A stretch of DNA of 64,000 nt from Dokdonella sp. GTDB taxonomy: Bacteria; Pseudomonadota; Gammaproteobacteria; Xanthomonadales; Rhodanobacteraceae. The position numbers were made by a program, and so were the translations under genes. The notes beneath the pieces were generated by a model that saw nothing but the letters and a program-made list of their open reading frames with translations, had not been told where the DNA came from and searched no databases. The stretch spans positions 124,001 through 188,000 of the forward strand of contig NZ_JAHCAQ010000006.1 of the NCBI RefSeq assembly GCF_019634845.1, given 5' to 3'. Of the stretch, positions 1 through 10,797 are shown piece after piece; the first letter of the stretch is position 1, and each line of letters starts with the position of its first letter.

Positions 1-998
1 CCGCAGTTGCCTGCATCCATGAGGTCGAAGCCCTTCTGGAAATCGTCGATGTGGATCTGGTGGGTGAGCACCTTCTGCAGCGGAAACCCGGTCAGCACCA
101 TCTGCGTCATCTTGTACCAGGTCTCGTACATGCGCCGACCGTAGATGCCGTGCAGCGTGAGGCCCTTGAAGATCACCTTGTCCCAGTCGATGCCGGCACC
201 GTTGGGCAGGATGCCGAGCAATGCGACCTTGCCACCGTGGTACATCACGTCGAGCATGTCGGCGAACGCGCGCGGGTTGCCGCTCATTTCCAGCGCGACG
301 TCGAAGCCCTCCATGTGGAGGTCCCTGACCACGTCCTTGAGCGACTGCTGCGACACGTTGACCACGCGGGTGGCGCCCATGTCGGCGGCGAGCTTGAGCC
401 GGTAGTCGTTGACATCGGTCACGACCACGTTGCGCGCACCGACATGCTTGCAGATGCCGGCGGCGATGATGCCGATCGGGCCGGCGCCGGTGATGAGCAC
501 GTCCTCGCCGATCACGTCGAATTCGAGCGCGCAGTGCGCGGCGTTGCCGTATGGATCGAAGAACGCGGCCAGTTCGCTCGGAATCTGGTCGGGGATAGGC
601 CACAGGTTGGAGGCCGGCATCGCGATGTATTCGGCGAAGGCGCCATTGCGGTTGACGCCGATGCCGATCGTGTGGGGGCACAGATGCTGCTTGCCGGCGC
701 GGCAGTTGCGGCAAACGCCGCAAACGAGATGTCCCTCGGCCGACACACGCTGGCCCAGCTCGTAGCCGCGCACGCCGGCGCCGATGTCGACGATGCGGCC
801 GACGAATTCGTGGCCGATCACGAGGCCGGGCTTGATCACGCGCTGCGACCATTCGTCCCACTTGTAGATATGCAGGTCGGTGCCGCAGATCGCGGTCTTC
901 TCGAGCTTGACCAGCACGTCATTGGGGCCGATCGTCGGCACCGGCACCTGTTCCATCCAGATCCCGCGCGCGGCTTCGCGCTTGACCAGGGCTTTCAT
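1..998 (-). CDS. tdh: L-threonine 3-dehydrogenase, 3' end cut by window edge
   Basis: Zinc-dependent medium-chain dehydrogenase that oxidises L-threonine to 2-amino-3-ketobutyrate with NAD+, the first step of threonine breakdown to glycine. The N terminus reads [14 protein letters not shown], followed by the catalytic-zinc stretch [18 protein letters not shown], the GHEFVGR motif, the structural-zinc cysteines in [15 protein letters not shown], and the nucleotide-binding GAGPIGI. It stops at the window start after [11 protein letters not shown], so only about six C-terminal residues are missing compared with the 341-residue E. coli enzyme. In-frame ATGs also lie at 1001 and 1010; 998 gives the family's usual N terminus. 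It is transcribed away from the response regulator at 1176. Confidence 0.93.
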   Translation of the reverse strand, partial: MKALVKREAARGIWMEQVPVPTIGPNDVLVKLEKTAICGTDLHIYKWDEWSQRVIKPGLVIGHEFVGRIVDIGAGVRGYELGQRVSAEGHLVCGVCRNCRAGKQHLCPHTIGIGVNRNGAFAEYIAMPASNLWPIPDQIPSELAAFFDPYGNAAHCALEFDVIGEDVLITGAGPIGIIAAGICKHVGARNVVVTDVNDYRLKLAADMGATRVVNVSQQSLKDVVRDLHMEGFDVALEMSGNPRAFADMLDVMYHGGKVALLGILPNGAGIDWDKVIFKGLTLHGIYGRRMYETWYKMTQMVLTGFPLQKVLTHQIHIDDFQKGFDLMDAGNC

Positions 999-1175
999 CA
1001 TCTGCGGCATGGCGGGCTTCGGTCCGGGTGGGGGCGCAAGTATACGTCGCAGGCCCGCCGCTGGCCGCGTCGGCCCGCCCGCGGTGCGCCCAATCGCGTG
1101 CCGGCGCTTGTATGTGGTCCGGTCACGCGGGACACTAGCGGGCGCCGGCGAGGGGCACGGCAGGGGAGTAGCTGG

Positions 1176-1685
1176 ATGTTCGGGTTCCTGAAGCGATTGT
1201 TTGCGGGCAAGTCGGCGGCCAGCTTCGACGGTGCGCGTCGCCAGCACCAGCGCGTGAACGCACGCAGCGGCATGCGCGTGCTCGTGGTCGACGATTCGAC
1301 CACGATCGTCGCCACGCTGCGGCGCATGCTCGAACAGAACGGCTACGAGGTGGTCGAGGCGCTCAATGGCGAAAAGGGCGTCGAAGTGGCGACTGCCGAC
1401 CCGCCCGATCTCATCTTCCTCGACATCATCCTGCCCGGCATCAATGGTTTCGCGGCGCTGCGCCAGTTGCGCCGCAATGCCGCCACGCGCGACGTGCCGG
1501 TCATCATGATGAGCGGCAACGAGCAGGCCACCGAGCAGTTCTATGCGCAGCGCATCGGTGCCGACGACTTCATGAAGAAGCCGTTTTCGCGTGCCGAGGT
1601 GTTCTCGCGCATCGAGAAGCTGCTCGACATCTCGCTGATGCCGCGCCGCCGCCAGCATGCGGCCGACGCGCGCTCGACCGCCTGA
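1176..1685 (+). CDS. CheY/PilH-like single-domain response regulator
   Basis: A 169-residue receiver-domain protein. A short amphipathic N-terminal extension (about residues 1-32, starting MFGFLKRLF) precedes a complete receiver fold. Visible are the acidic pair in VLVVDDS (D39, D40), phospho-acceptor D83 in [11 protein letters not shown] in place of the usual T/S-bearing strand 4, and the conserved lysine in FMKKPF. There is no output domain, so it probably acts by protein contact like the PilG/PilH regulators of twitching motility, although no pil gene is nearby to confirm this. ATG 1176 is preceded by a purine-rich AGGGGAG. A much longer open frame runs in from position 51, but that part is antisense to tdh. 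Confidence 0.85.
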   Translation: MFGFLKRLFAGKSAASFDGARRQHQRVNARSGMRVLVVDDSTTIVATLRRMLEQNGYEVVEALNGEKGVEVATADPPDLIFLDIILPGINGFAALRQLRRNAATRDVPVIMMSGNEQATEQFYAQRIGADDFMKKPFSRAEVFSRIEKLLDISLMPRRRQHAADARSTA

Positions 1686-1726
1686 GCGGGCTTGACCGCG
1701 CCGCCGGGCGCAGTTGCAATGCCGCG

Positions 1727-2695
1727 ATGCGCGGCAGCGATCGACGGCCACCGGCGATATTCCTGATGGGGCCGACCGCGAGCGGCAAGACGGCCCTCGC
1801 CTGCGAGTTGGCCACGCATCTTGCGCTCGACCTGGTCAGTGTCGATTCGGCGCTCGTGTACCGCGGCCTCGACATCGGCGCGGCCAAGCCCGACGCGGCG
1901 ACGTTGGCGCGCCACCCGCATCGCCTCATCGACATCCGCGAGCCGACCCAGGCGTACTCGGCAGCCGATTTTCGCGGCGACGCGCTGGCCGCCATGCGCG
2001 AGATCAGCGCCGCCGGCCGCGTGCCGCTGCTGGTGGGTGGCACCGGGCTCTACTTCCGCGCGCTGGCACAGGGGCTGGCGCGCTTGCCCGACGCCGATCC
2101 ACAACTGCGCGCACAGCTCGCCGCCGAGGCAACGGCCAAGGGCTGGCCGCTGCTGCATGCGCGCCTGCTGCGACTCGATCCGGTGGCTGGTGCGCGCATC
2201 GGGCCCAACGATGCGCAGCGCATCCAGCGCGCACTGGAAGTCATCGAGCTCAGCGGCAAGCCACTGTCGCAGTTGCAGGATGGCGCGCTCGAACGGCCAC
2301 CGTTCCGCATCCTCAAGCTCGCGCTGCTGCCGGCCGCGCGCGGGCTGCTGCACGCACGCATTGCGGCGCGGGTCGATGCGATGCTGGCGGCAGGTCTCGT
2401 CGACGAAGCCCGCCGGCTGCGCGCGTTGCCGGGCTGGGATGCCGATCTGCCGGCGATGCGGGCGGTCGGCTACCGACAGGCATGGCCCTACCTGGCCGGC
2501 GCCTGCGACCTGGCCACATTCCGCGAGCGCGTCGTGTTCGCGACGCGCCAGTTCGCCAAACGCCAGTTCACCTGGCTGCGCGGCGAACTCGATGCACGGC
2601 CGCTCGATCCCGACGCCAGCGCGCTGCCAGACCATGCCGCGGCGATCATCGCGGCCTTTCTCGGACCCTGCCGCGGTGCCGTCGGCGAGTTGTGA
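1727..2695 (+). CDS. miaA: tRNA dimethylallyltransferase
   Basis: Transfers a dimethylallyl group to the N6 of A37 in tRNAs reading UNN codons. The 322-residue protein has the P-loop GPTASGKT near residue 15, the DSALVYRG substrate loop, PHRLID, the [10 protein letters not shown] motif, and the C-terminal [13 protein letters not shown] stretch that contacts tRNA. Length matches the family (about 310-320). The gene sits 41 bases after the response regulator and 167 bases before hfq; the miaA-hfq-hflX order is widely conserved in gammaproteobacteria. Confidence 0.95.
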   Translation: MRGSDRRPPAIFLMGPTASGKTALACELATHLALDLVSVDSALVYRGLDIGAAKPDAATLARHPHRLIDIREPTQAYSAADFRGDALAAMREISAAGRVPLLVGGTGLYFRALAQGLARLPDADPQLRAQLAAEATAKGWPLLHARLLRLDPVAGARIGPNDAQRIQRALEVIELSGKPLSQLQDGALERPPFRILKLALLPAARGLLHARIAARVDAMLAAGLVDEARRLRALPGWDADLPAMRAVGYRQAWPYLAGACDLATFRERVVFATRQFAKRQFTWLRGELDARPLDPDASALPDHAAAIIAAFLGPCRGAVGEL

Positions 2696-2862
2696 AGCCG
2701 GTCATTTCTCTTTGTGCGGACAAACGCTTAAGATCGCCGTGCAAGTTTGGAACCGGGCGTGAGCGACGACGGGGAGTGCAGGGCGCCGGGGACGCCCCAC
2801 GCAGTGCGACGCGCGCGCGATTTGGCCGGTTCCGCGACACATCCAATTGGAGAACAAGACTC

Positions 2863-3135
2863 ATGTCCAAGGGGCAATCGTTGCAGGATCCATTCTTGAA
2901 CGCGCTGCGCCGCGAACGCGTGCCGGTGTCGATCTACCTCGTCAATGGCATCAAGTTGCAGGGGACCGTCGAATCGTTCGACCAGTTCGTGGTGTTGCTG
3001 CGCAATACCGTCAGCCAGATGGTCTACAAGCACGCGATCTCGACGATCGTGCCCACGCGCAACGTGCGGCTGGGAGTGGCCGACGCCGGCCATGCCGGTC
3101 ACGCGGCCGAAGCGGCGAGCGTCGACGAGGCCTGA
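2863..3135 (+). CDS. hfq: RNA chaperone Hfq
   Basis: Hexameric Sm-like protein that pairs small RNAs with mRNAs. The 90-residue product begins [18 protein letters not shown] and carries Sm1 with [13 protein letters not shown] and FDQFVVLL, and Sm2 with the [10 protein letters not shown] signature. The C-terminal tail is short and Ala/His-rich. A purine-rich GGAG lies about 10 bases before ATG 2863. It precedes hflX by 68 bases, as in E. coli. Confidence 0.97.
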   Translation: MSKGQSLQDPFLNALRRERVPVSIYLVNGIKLQGTVESFDQFVVLLRNTVSQMVYKHAISTIVPTRNVRLGVADAGHAGHAAEAASVDEA

Positions 3136-3203
3136 GCGGGATGCCTTGAAACGGCGCCACGGTGGCCGCATCAAGGGTTGTCCCATCCGACGGGTGAATC
3201 GAG

Positions 3204-4583
3204 CTGTTCGAGCGATCAAAAAAAGGTGAGCGCGCGCTGCTGCTGCAGCCGCAGGCGCCCGGGCAGGCCGATCCGCAGGCGCTCGACGAGTTCGCCGAGC
3301 TGGCGCGCTCGGCCGGTGCCACCGTGGCTGGCCAGTTGCTGGCGCGCGTGGAACGCGCCAATCCGCGTTATTTCGTCGGCAGCGGCAAGGCCGAGGAGCT
3401 GCGCGAACAGCGCCAGGCGCTCGATGCCGACCTCATCCTCGTCAACCATGCGCTCAGCCCGGTGCAGGAGCGCAACCTCGAACAGTTGACGCAGTGCCGC
3501 GTGGTCGACCGCACCGGCCTCATTCTCGACATTTTCGCCCAGCGTGCGCGCTCGCACGAGGGCAAGCTGCAGGTGGAACTGGCCCAGCTCAAGCACATGT
3601 CGACGCGGCTGGTGCGCGGTTGGACCCATCTCGAACGCCAGCGCGGTGGTTCGATCGGCCTGCGCGGCCCGGGCGAAACCCAGCTCGAGCTCGACCGCCG
3701 GCTGCTCGGCGAGCGGGTCAAACAGCTGCAAAAGCGCCTCGACAAGGTCGAGACGCAGCGCGCCACCGCACGCCGTGCACGCCAGCGCAATGCGCTGCCG
3801 GTGGTGGCGCTGGTCGGCTACACCAATGCCGGCAAGTCGACCCTGTTCAATACGTTGACCGGTGCCGCGGTCTACGCCGCCGATCAGTTGTTCGCCACGC
3901 TCGACCCGACCTTGCGCCGCCTCGATGGTCTGGACTGTGGGCCGCTGCTGCTGGCCGACACGGTCGGCTTCATTCGCGAGCTGCCTCACGATCTCGTCGC
4001 CGCCTTCCGCGCCACGCTGGCCGAGGCACGCGACGCCGACCTGCTGTTGCACGTCGTCGATGCGGCCGATCCCGAGCGCGACGAACGCATCGCCGACGTG
4101 GAGCGCGTGCTGGCCGAGATCGGCGCGGCCGAGGTGCCGCAGGTGCTCGTGTACAACAAGATCGACCTGCTCGCTGCCGCGGACCAGGCCGACCATTCTG
4201 GCGCCGCGTCCGCGCCAGCGGCCGCCTATCGCCTCGATCACATCGACGGCGGCGAGTTGCCGCGCGCGTGGGTGTCGGCGCGCAGCGGCGCCGGGCTGGA
4301 GGGCCTGCGGCGCGCGATTGCGGCGCGGCTCGGCACGCAGCGCGTATGCGCCGATCTGTTGCTGCCACCGGTCGCGGGGCGACTGCGCGCGCGTCTGCAT
4401 GCGCAGGGCCTGGTCGCGCACGAGCGCGTCAGCGAGCAGGGCTGGCATGTGCACATCGATGCGCCCCGCGTGCTGGTCGAGCCCTTGTTCGGCATGCCCG
4501 ATGGTGACGGATCATGGTTGCGCGAGCATTTGCTTGCCGCAGTGCAGGGGGCTACCTACAATCCCGCGACGACTGCATCCTGA
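3204..4583 (+). CDS. hflX: Ribosome-rescue GTPase HflX, apparent CTG start
   Basis: GTPase that splits stalled ribosomes. The product is about 459 residues and contains the HflX N-terminal domain with PRYFVGSGKAEEL, the RGPGETQLE region, and the G domain with P-loop GYTNAGKST, DTVGFIR and NKIDLL. The open frame is closed by TGA at 3195-3197. The conserved family N terminus (FERSKKGERALLL, compare MFDRYDAGEQAVLV of E. coli) begins directly after CTG 3204-3206, with no ATG, GTG or TTG upstream in frame. A start at GTG 3324 would remove about 40 conserved residues. A GGGTGA stretch lies about 6 bases before the CTG. A run of seven A (3218-3224) falls inside the first codons. Confidence 0.88.
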   Translation: MFERSKKGERALLLQPQAPGQADPQALDEFAELARSAGATVAGQLLARVERANPRYFVGSGKAEELREQRQALDADLILVNHALSPVQERNLEQLTQCRVVDRTGLILDIFAQRARSHEGKLQVELAQLKHMSTRLVRGWTHLERQRGGSIGLRGPGETQLELDRRLLGERVKQLQKRLDKVETQRATARRARQRNALPVVALVGYTNAGKSTLFNTLTGAAVYAADQLFATLDPTLRRLDGLDCGPLLLADTVGFIRELPHDLVAAFRATLAEARDADLLLHVVDAADPERDERIADVERVLAEIGAAEVPQVLVYNKIDLLAAADQADHSGAASAPAAAYRLDHIDGGELPRAWVSARSGAGLEGLRRAIAARLGTQRVCADLLLPPVAGRLRARLHAQGLVAHERVSEQGWHVHIDAPRVLVEPLFGMPDGDGSWLREHLLAAVQGATYNPATTAS

Positions 4584-4694
4584 GGATGCGCCCACGCAAG
4601 CTGGCCGTGGCCTTCCGGCACGGCCCGTGACGATTCCACTGGCGTAGCGGATGGCGACATCGTCTCGCCCGACGCCGCGCGACAAGGCAGAACG

Positions 4695-5750
4695 ATGGCT
4701 TGGAACGAACCCGGCAGCGGCAAACAGCGCGATCCCTGGAAGGATCAGGGCGGTGACGGCCCGTCGCCCGATTTCGACGCCTGGTTGCGCAAACTGCGCG
4801 ACGCCGCACGCCGCGTGCTCGGTGGCGGTGGCGGCGGCATTGGCATTGCCATCCTCGGAATCGTGCTGGCATGGGTGGCCTTCGACAGCGTCGTGCGTGT
4901 CAATGCCGGCGATACCGGCGTGGTGCTGCGCTTCGGCCGCATGGCACGGCTGGCACCGCCGGGCCTGAGCTTCAAGTTCCCGCGGCCGATCGAGACCGTC
5001 ACCATGGTCAACACCGGCAAGACGCTGCAGACCAGCGACCAGGTGCGCATGCTCACGCGCGACGAGAACATCGTACTGGTCGACTTCTACGTGCAGTATC
5101 GGATCGACAACGCCAGACGCTTCCTGTTCGACGTCAAGGATCCCAACGAAACGCTCGGCCAGGCCGCCGAGAGCGCGGTGCGCTCGGTGGTCGGCAGCAA
5201 CGACATGGATTCGATCCTGACCGGCCAGCGCAACGAGCTGGTGGCCAAGGCGCGCGAGGTGCTGCAGCGAACGCTCGAGCAATACCAGACCGGCCTGGTG
5301 CTGATCGATCTCAACATCCAGAACGTGCGCCCGCCGGCCGAGGTCAAGGATGCCTTCGACGACGCCAGCCGCGCGCTGCAGGACAAGTCGCGCCTGGAGG
5401 AAGACGCGCGCGCCGAAGCCAGTCGCATCGTGCCCGAGGCGCGCGGCGAAGCCGCCGAGATCCGTGCGCGTGCCGAGGGCGACAAGAGCGAGCGCATCGC
5501 GCGCGCGCAGGGTGATGCGCAGCGCTTCAGCCTCGTTGAGGCGCAGTATCGTGCCGCGCCCGAGATCACGCGCAAGCGCCTCTACATCGAGACCATGCAG
5601 GACGTGCTGCGCAAGACGCCCAAGATCATCGACGGCACCGGCGGCAAGAATCTGCTCAACCTGCCGCCGCCGCTGCAGGCACCGCCACCGCATGCCACCA
5701 CGCTCGGCACCACCGTGGTCACGCCCGAATCCGGCAAGGCAGGCAACTGA
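4695..5750 (+). CDS. hflK: FtsH protease modulator HflK
   Basis: Membrane SPFH protein that forms a cage with HflC around the FtsH protease. The 351-residue product starts MAWNEPGSGKQRDPW, has a Gly-rich cytoplasmic N terminus and one transmembrane segment around residues 45-62 (GIGIAILGIVLAWVAF). The SPFH/Band-7 domain (RFGRMARLAPPGLSFKFP) follows, then a long charged coiled coil (about 210-290) and a Pro-rich tail. Its stop codon overlaps the hflC start by one base (TGATG), indicating coupled translation. Confidence 0.95.
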   Translation: MAWNEPGSGKQRDPWKDQGGDGPSPDFDAWLRKLRDAARRVLGGGGGGIGIAILGIVLAWVAFDSVVRVNAGDTGVVLRFGRMARLAPPGLSFKFPRPIETVTMVNTGKTLQTSDQVRMLTRDENIVLVDFYVQYRIDNARRFLFDVKDPNETLGQAAESAVRSVVGSNDMDSILTGQRNELVAKAREVLQRTLEQYQTGLVLIDLNIQNVRPPAEVKDAFDDASRALQDKSRLEEDARAEASRIVPEARGEAAEIRARAEGDKSERIARAQGDAQRFSLVEAQYRAAPEITRKRLYIETMQDVLRKTPKIIDGTGGKNLLNLPPPLQAPPPHATTLGTTVVTPESGKAGN

Positions 5751-6610
5751 TGCGTACCGTACTGCTCGCGATCGCCGCGATCGCGCTGTTCATCGTCGCC
5801 AGCTCGGCCTACGTCGTGTCGGAGGCGCAGACCGCGATCCTGTTGCAGTTCGGCCGCATCGTGCGTACCGACATCACGCCTGGCCTGCACTGGCGCATCC
5901 CATTCATGCAGCAGCCCAAGCGCTTCGACAAGCGCCTGCTGTCGTTCGACTCGCAACCCGAACGCTCGCTCACCGCCGAGAAGAAGGACGTCACCATCGA
6001 CTTCTTCGTCAAGTGGCACATCGTCGATGCCGCGCGCTACTACGTGGCGGCAGCCGGCGACGAACTGCAGGCGCGCGATCGCATCGCGCCCAAGGTCAAG
6101 GAAGGCCTGCGTCGCGCGGTCAACACGCGCACCCTGCAGGAACTGGTCGCCGGCGGTCGCGTCGACCTGACCAAGGAACTGGTGGCCGACGCCAACAAGG
6201 CCACCCAGGAGCTGGGCATCGAGATCGTCGACCTGCGCATCAAGCGCATCGACCTGCCCGAGGACGGCACCGTGATCGGCTCGGTCTACGAGCGCATGAA
6301 GGCCGAGCGCAAGAAGGTCGCCTCGCAGTTGCGCGCCGAAGGCGAGGAATCGGCGCGCACGATCCGTGCCGATGCGCAGCGCCAGGTGCAGGTGATCCGC
6401 GCCGAGGCCTCGCGTGACGCCGAGAAGACGCGCGGCGAGGGCGATGCGACAGCAGCGCAGACCTACGCCGCCGCTTACGGTCGCAACCCGGAGTTCTACG
6501 GCTTCTACCGCAGCCTCGAGGCCTACCGCGACGTGTTCGACGCCGGCAACGGCACCTTCGTGCTCGATCCCAGGTCGGAGTTCCTGCACTACCTGCAGGA
6601 CAGCAAGTGA
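5750..6610 (+). CDS. hflC: FtsH protease modulator HflC
   Basis: Partner of HflK in the FtsH-associated membrane complex. The 286-residue product has an N-terminal membrane anchor (residues about 3-22), an SPFH domain with ILLQFGRIVRTDITPGLHW, the ERMKAERKKVASQLRAEGEE coiled coil, and the GFYRSLEAYRDVF region typical of HflC. It is followed by an intrinsic terminator. The small DUF2065 gene often found between hflC and purA is absent; the repeat region lies there instead. Confidence 0.95.
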   Translation: MRTVLLAIAAIALFIVASSAYVVSEAQTAILLQFGRIVRTDITPGLHWRIPFMQQPKRFDKRLLSFDSQPERSLTAEKKDVTIDFFVKWHIVDAARYYVAAAGDELQARDRIAPKVKEGLRRAVNTRTLQELVAGGRVDLTKELVADANKATQELGIEIVDLRIKRIDLPEDGTVIGSVYERMKAERKKVASQLRAEGEESARTIRADAQRQVQVIRAEASRDAEKTRGEGDATAAQTYAAAYGRNPEFYGFYRSLEAYRDVFDAGNGTFVLDPRSEFLHYLQDSK

Positions 6611-6656
6611 GCCGCTGCGTGCTGGCCTGAGTCGGGCAAAAGCCGCATAATCCAGC

Positions 6657-6699
6657 AAAGCCGGTCGAGGCCCTGTGCCTTGCCGGCTTTTGTCTTGTC
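6657..6699 (+). terminator. Intrinsic terminator after hflC
   Basis: AAAGCCGG (6657-6664) pairs with CCGGCTTT (6683-6690), directly followed by a T-rich run (TTTTGTCTTGT). It would end the miaA/hfq/hflXKC transcript before the purA leader region. Confidence 0.7.
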
Positions 6700-6726
6700 T
6701 GCGTCCCGTCACCCGATGGGCGCCGC

Positions 6727-6851
6727 AGGCCGGGTGACCTGACGAGCGAGGAACGCGAGGCTGGTCACCGACGTCGCCCCACGGGTGGGGCACTGGATCG
6801 GAGTGGAAAGGTCATGGGTCAATCGGTAGTGGTGCTGGGTGCGCAGTGGGG
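6727..6851 (+). repeat. Copy A of purA-leader repeat (125 bp)
   Basis: First of three direct copies of the purA upstream region plus start. It matches copies B and C from AGGCCGGGTGACCTG through the purA start to GCGCAGTGGGG, then diverges. Inside it are an inverted pair GGTGACC/GGTCACC and the perfect hairpin GCCCCAC-GG-GTGGGGC. Offset to copy B is 193 bp. Confidence 0.9.
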
Positions 6852-6855
6852 GTGA
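6814..6855 (+). pseudogene. purA 5' fragment, 13 codons (copy A)
   Basis: Start of purA repeated ahead of the real gene. It reads [13 protein letters not shown] and then meets TGA at 6853-6855, where the copy runs into unrelated sequence. It keeps the same upstream GGAGTGGAAAGGTC context as the functional start at 7228, so it could be translated into a short peptide. It is not a functional gene. Confidence 0.85.
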
Positions 6856-6865
6856 GCCGGGGTTT

Positions 6866-6905
6866 CGCGCAATGCGATCGCGCATTGCGCGCCGGCGAAC
6901 GCCGG
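6866..6905. repeat. Two adjacent palindromes between repeat copies A and B
   Basis: An 11-bp perfect stem, CGCGCAATGCG (6866-6876) with CGCATTGCGCG (6881-6891) around a 4-base loop. It is directly followed by CCGGCG-AA-CGCCGG (6892-6905). Such GC-rich back-to-back palindromes resemble REP elements, which are common in this order. They lie in the 68-base stretch that separates copy A from copy B and have no T-tract. Confidence 0.6.
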
Positions 6906-6919
6906 AGGCAGGAAGCCGT

Positions 6920-8520
<1,601 letters not shown>

Positions 8521-8557
8521 AGCCGCGCCGCCACAGCGCGGTCGCTGTCGGCGCGCC

Positions 8558-9127
8558 TCAGCCTGAGCTGCGCCGCGCGTGCCAGCACCAGTGCCACGGT
8601 TCGTAGCTGATGCCGTGGCGATTGCCGCGCGGGTAGGACAACGCGAACCCGAAGCGTGCGGCGTGGCGTTGCAGCCACGCGAATGCGGCCGAGTGTTCGA
8701 ATTCCTGCTCGAGCGCGGCACAACCTGGCGTGGTGAGGTCGATGGCGCGCCCGCTGTGGTGTTCGCTGTAGCCCGGCGCCGCGCTCACGGCGAGGATGTC
8801 CTCGATCTCGATGCCGCGCTCGCGCTTGCGCGCGATGATGCCGAGCTGGTAGCGCGCCGAGCGGAACGCCGACACCGGCTGCAGGTCGATGCCATCGTCC
8901 TGCGCCGCCGCCCGCATGCGCCGCCAGGCGCGCGCGGCGCGCGGCAGCAGCCACTGCTCGCGGCCATGAACGTCGGTTCCTATCGAGGCCAGCATCGCGG
9001 GTTCGCGCACGAGACGCAGGCCGCGCCGACGTCCATAGTCGGCGGGTACGCCCAGCGCGATGGCCTGCTGCACGATGACGGCGCGTTCGCGCGCATCGCA
9101 GCGCTGCGGGGCTGAATCGGACGTCAT
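8558..9127 (-). CDS. VanY-like D-alanyl-D-alanine carboxypeptidase (M15)
   Basis: 189-residue zinc peptidase of the M15B (VanY) family, which trims D-Ala from muropeptides. The key motifs are visible: an SAFRS substrate loop, the zinc stretch SEHHSGRAIDL (usual SxHxxGxAxD) and the C-terminal YEPWHW with the third ligand histidine. No clear signal peptide is seen, so it may be cytoplasmic or use a route that was not recognised. Its ATG overlaps the stop of the DUF3887 gene (ATGA), so the two are probably translated together. Confidence 0.85.
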   Translation of the reverse strand: MTSDSAPQRCDARERAVIVQQAIALGVPADYGRRRGLRLVREPAMLASIGTDVHGREQWLLPRAARAWRRMRAAAQDDGIDLQPVSAFRSARYQLGIIARKRERGIEIEDILAVSAAPGYSEHHSGRAIDLTTPGCAALEQEFEHSAAFAWLQRHAARFGFALSYPRGNRHGISYEPWHWCWHARRSSG

Positions 9128-10515
9128 TGCGCGGCGGCGTCGATCGGTTTGATGTAGAAGCCGGCGATGCGGCCGTCGCTGCCGCAGGCCACCTGCGCAT
9201 AGAGGTTGCCCTTGTCGAACAGCAGCGGGATCGTGATCGCGATGTAGCCTTGGACGTCGGCGGCATGGCTCTGGCCGCGCGCCTGCAGCGTGCCGAACTG
9301 CGCCAGCGATTCCCAGGCCGCGCGGAACTTCGGCACCGGCAGCGCGCTGCGCATGGTGGCGTCGAAGTCGCGCGTGGCGGCGGTGAAATCACCCTTCTGT
9401 GCCGCATCGAGCAGGGCGGTGGCGCGCGCCTCGCAGCTCTTGACGAGTGACCGCGCCGCGTCGTCGGCACTCTCCGGCGCAATCGCTTGCGCATTCGTCG
9501 TCGGCGCCGCGGGCGCAGGCTCGACCGTGTCCGGTGCAGATGCGCCGGCTTCGCTGCCAGCGGTCGGCGCGGCGGCCGGTGCGTCGGCAGCGGCCTCATG
9601 CGTCGTGTCGGCTGTGGGCTCGACTGCGGCGGGCACGGCGGAGGCTGGTGCCGGTGCATCCGCTGCAGCGTCGTGAGTCGCAGCCGCTGCGGGTTCGACT
9701 GCGGTGGATGCGGGCGCTGGAATATCGGAGGCGGTTCCGTGCGTCGCTTCGGCTGCTGGTGCGGCGCTGCTGGCAGGTGCTGCGTCCTGCTTCTCGGCGG
9801 GTGCCTGGGCGGGCGTCGGCGCGGGCGCTTGTGCCGTCGGTGCGGCTGCGGTCGGTGTCGCGGTCGGTTTGGCGTCCTTGGCGCGCGCGAGCGCATCGCC
9901 GTCGATGTCCTGGGGGGCGGGCTGCGCTGCCGCCGTCGGCTCTCGTGTCACGTCGGCGGTTGCAGCCGCACTTGCTTCGGTGGCGACGGGCGCGTCGTCG
10001 GATGCAGGGTTGGGGGCTGCGGCTGGCGCTGCTGCGGCGGGCGGTGAGGCTTCGGTTGCCGGCGGTGTTGCTGCCGCGGATTGTGGTGTGTCGGCGGCTT
10101 GCGCTGCGTTGGTCACGCGTCTTGCCGCAGCGGGCCCGGCTGCTTCGACGGGTCGAACCGCGTCGGTGGCCTGCGCGCTGCTGGCAGCTTGCGATGTCGT
10201 GCCGGACTCCGCGGCGCTCATGTTGGTCGCGGCTTGAGTATTGCCGGCCGGCACTGGTGCAGCGGCCTCGGGCGGCGCGGCTTGCTTGTCGTCGGCGGGC
10301 GGTGCCGCCGGGCTCGGCTCGGCGCTCGTCGCGGCAGGCGTCGCTGTGCTGCCGGGCTTTGCGTCCTTGGCGCGCGCGAGTGCATCGACGTCGATGTCCG
10401 CGGGTGCCGTCATTGCAGCCGGTCGGCTTGCCGGAGTCGCGGATGGCGGCTTCACGGCAAGTGCGGGCGGGCCCACGACGAGCAGGCAGGTGGAGAGCAG
10501 GGCGCTGGCTTTCAT
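9124..10515 (-). CDS. Exported Ala/Pro-rich protein with C-terminal DUF3887 domain
   Basis: 463 residues. The N terminus MKASALLSTCLLVVGPPALA is a signal peptide. Residues about 25-355 are low-complexity Ala/Pro/Thr sequence, likely disordered, holding two copies of a short motif DID(V/G)DALARAKDAKP. The C-terminal ~105 residues (from SLVKSCEARATALLDAAQKG) form a folded unit that matches DUF3887, a domain found in secreted proteins often linked to the cell envelope. ATG 10515 is chosen because it starts the signal peptide; the open frame extends further upstream without support. It is translationally coupled to the VanY-like gene. Confidence 0.75.
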   Translation of the reverse strand: MKASALLSTCLLVVGPPALAVKPPSATPASRPAAMTAPADIDVDALARAKDAKPGSTATPAATSAEPSPAAPPADDKQAAPPEAAAPVPAGNTQAATNMSAAESGTTSQAASSAQATDAVRPVEAAGPAAARRVTNAAQAADTPQSAAATPPATEASPPAAAAPAAAPNPASDDAPVATEASAAATADVTREPTAAAQPAPQDIDGDALARAKDAKPTATPTAAAPTAQAPAPTPAQAPAEKQDAAPASSAAPAAEATHGTASDIPAPASTAVEPAAAATHDAAADAPAPASAVPAAVEPTADTTHEAAADAPAAAPTAGSEAGASAPDTVEPAPAAPTTNAQAIAPESADDAARSLVKSCEARATALLDAAQKGDFTAATRDFDATMRSALPVPKFRAAWESLAQFGTLQARGQSHAADVQGYIAITIPLLFDKGNLYAQVACGSDGRIAGFYIKPIDAAAQ

Positions 10516-10797
10516 CGGCGGATCTCGGGCTCGGCGGCCCGCGCAAGCTAGCACGATGGCGTGTGGCGTGCCGGCGATCATCATCACGCGCGAGCCGCCG
10601 AAGCCGGGTAAGTACATGGTGAGTCGGACCATCAGCACCGGACTGTGCGCCACTTGCTCGAGGAAACTTCCGCGGTCGCTGCCGAAGCGAGGTCGCACGA
10701 AATGGTTTGGGTACCGTCATCGAAGGCTTGCACGCGGCTGCTGGCGCCTTGCGGCTGATCCAGTAGAATCGTGTCGACTCTTGGCTAAGGACCAACC

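Noticed and set aside
51-1175. Long plus-strand open frame fused to the response regulator (51-1685)
   Set aside because: The first 375 codons are antisense to tdh; only the part from ATG 1176 has family similarity and a ribosome-binding site.
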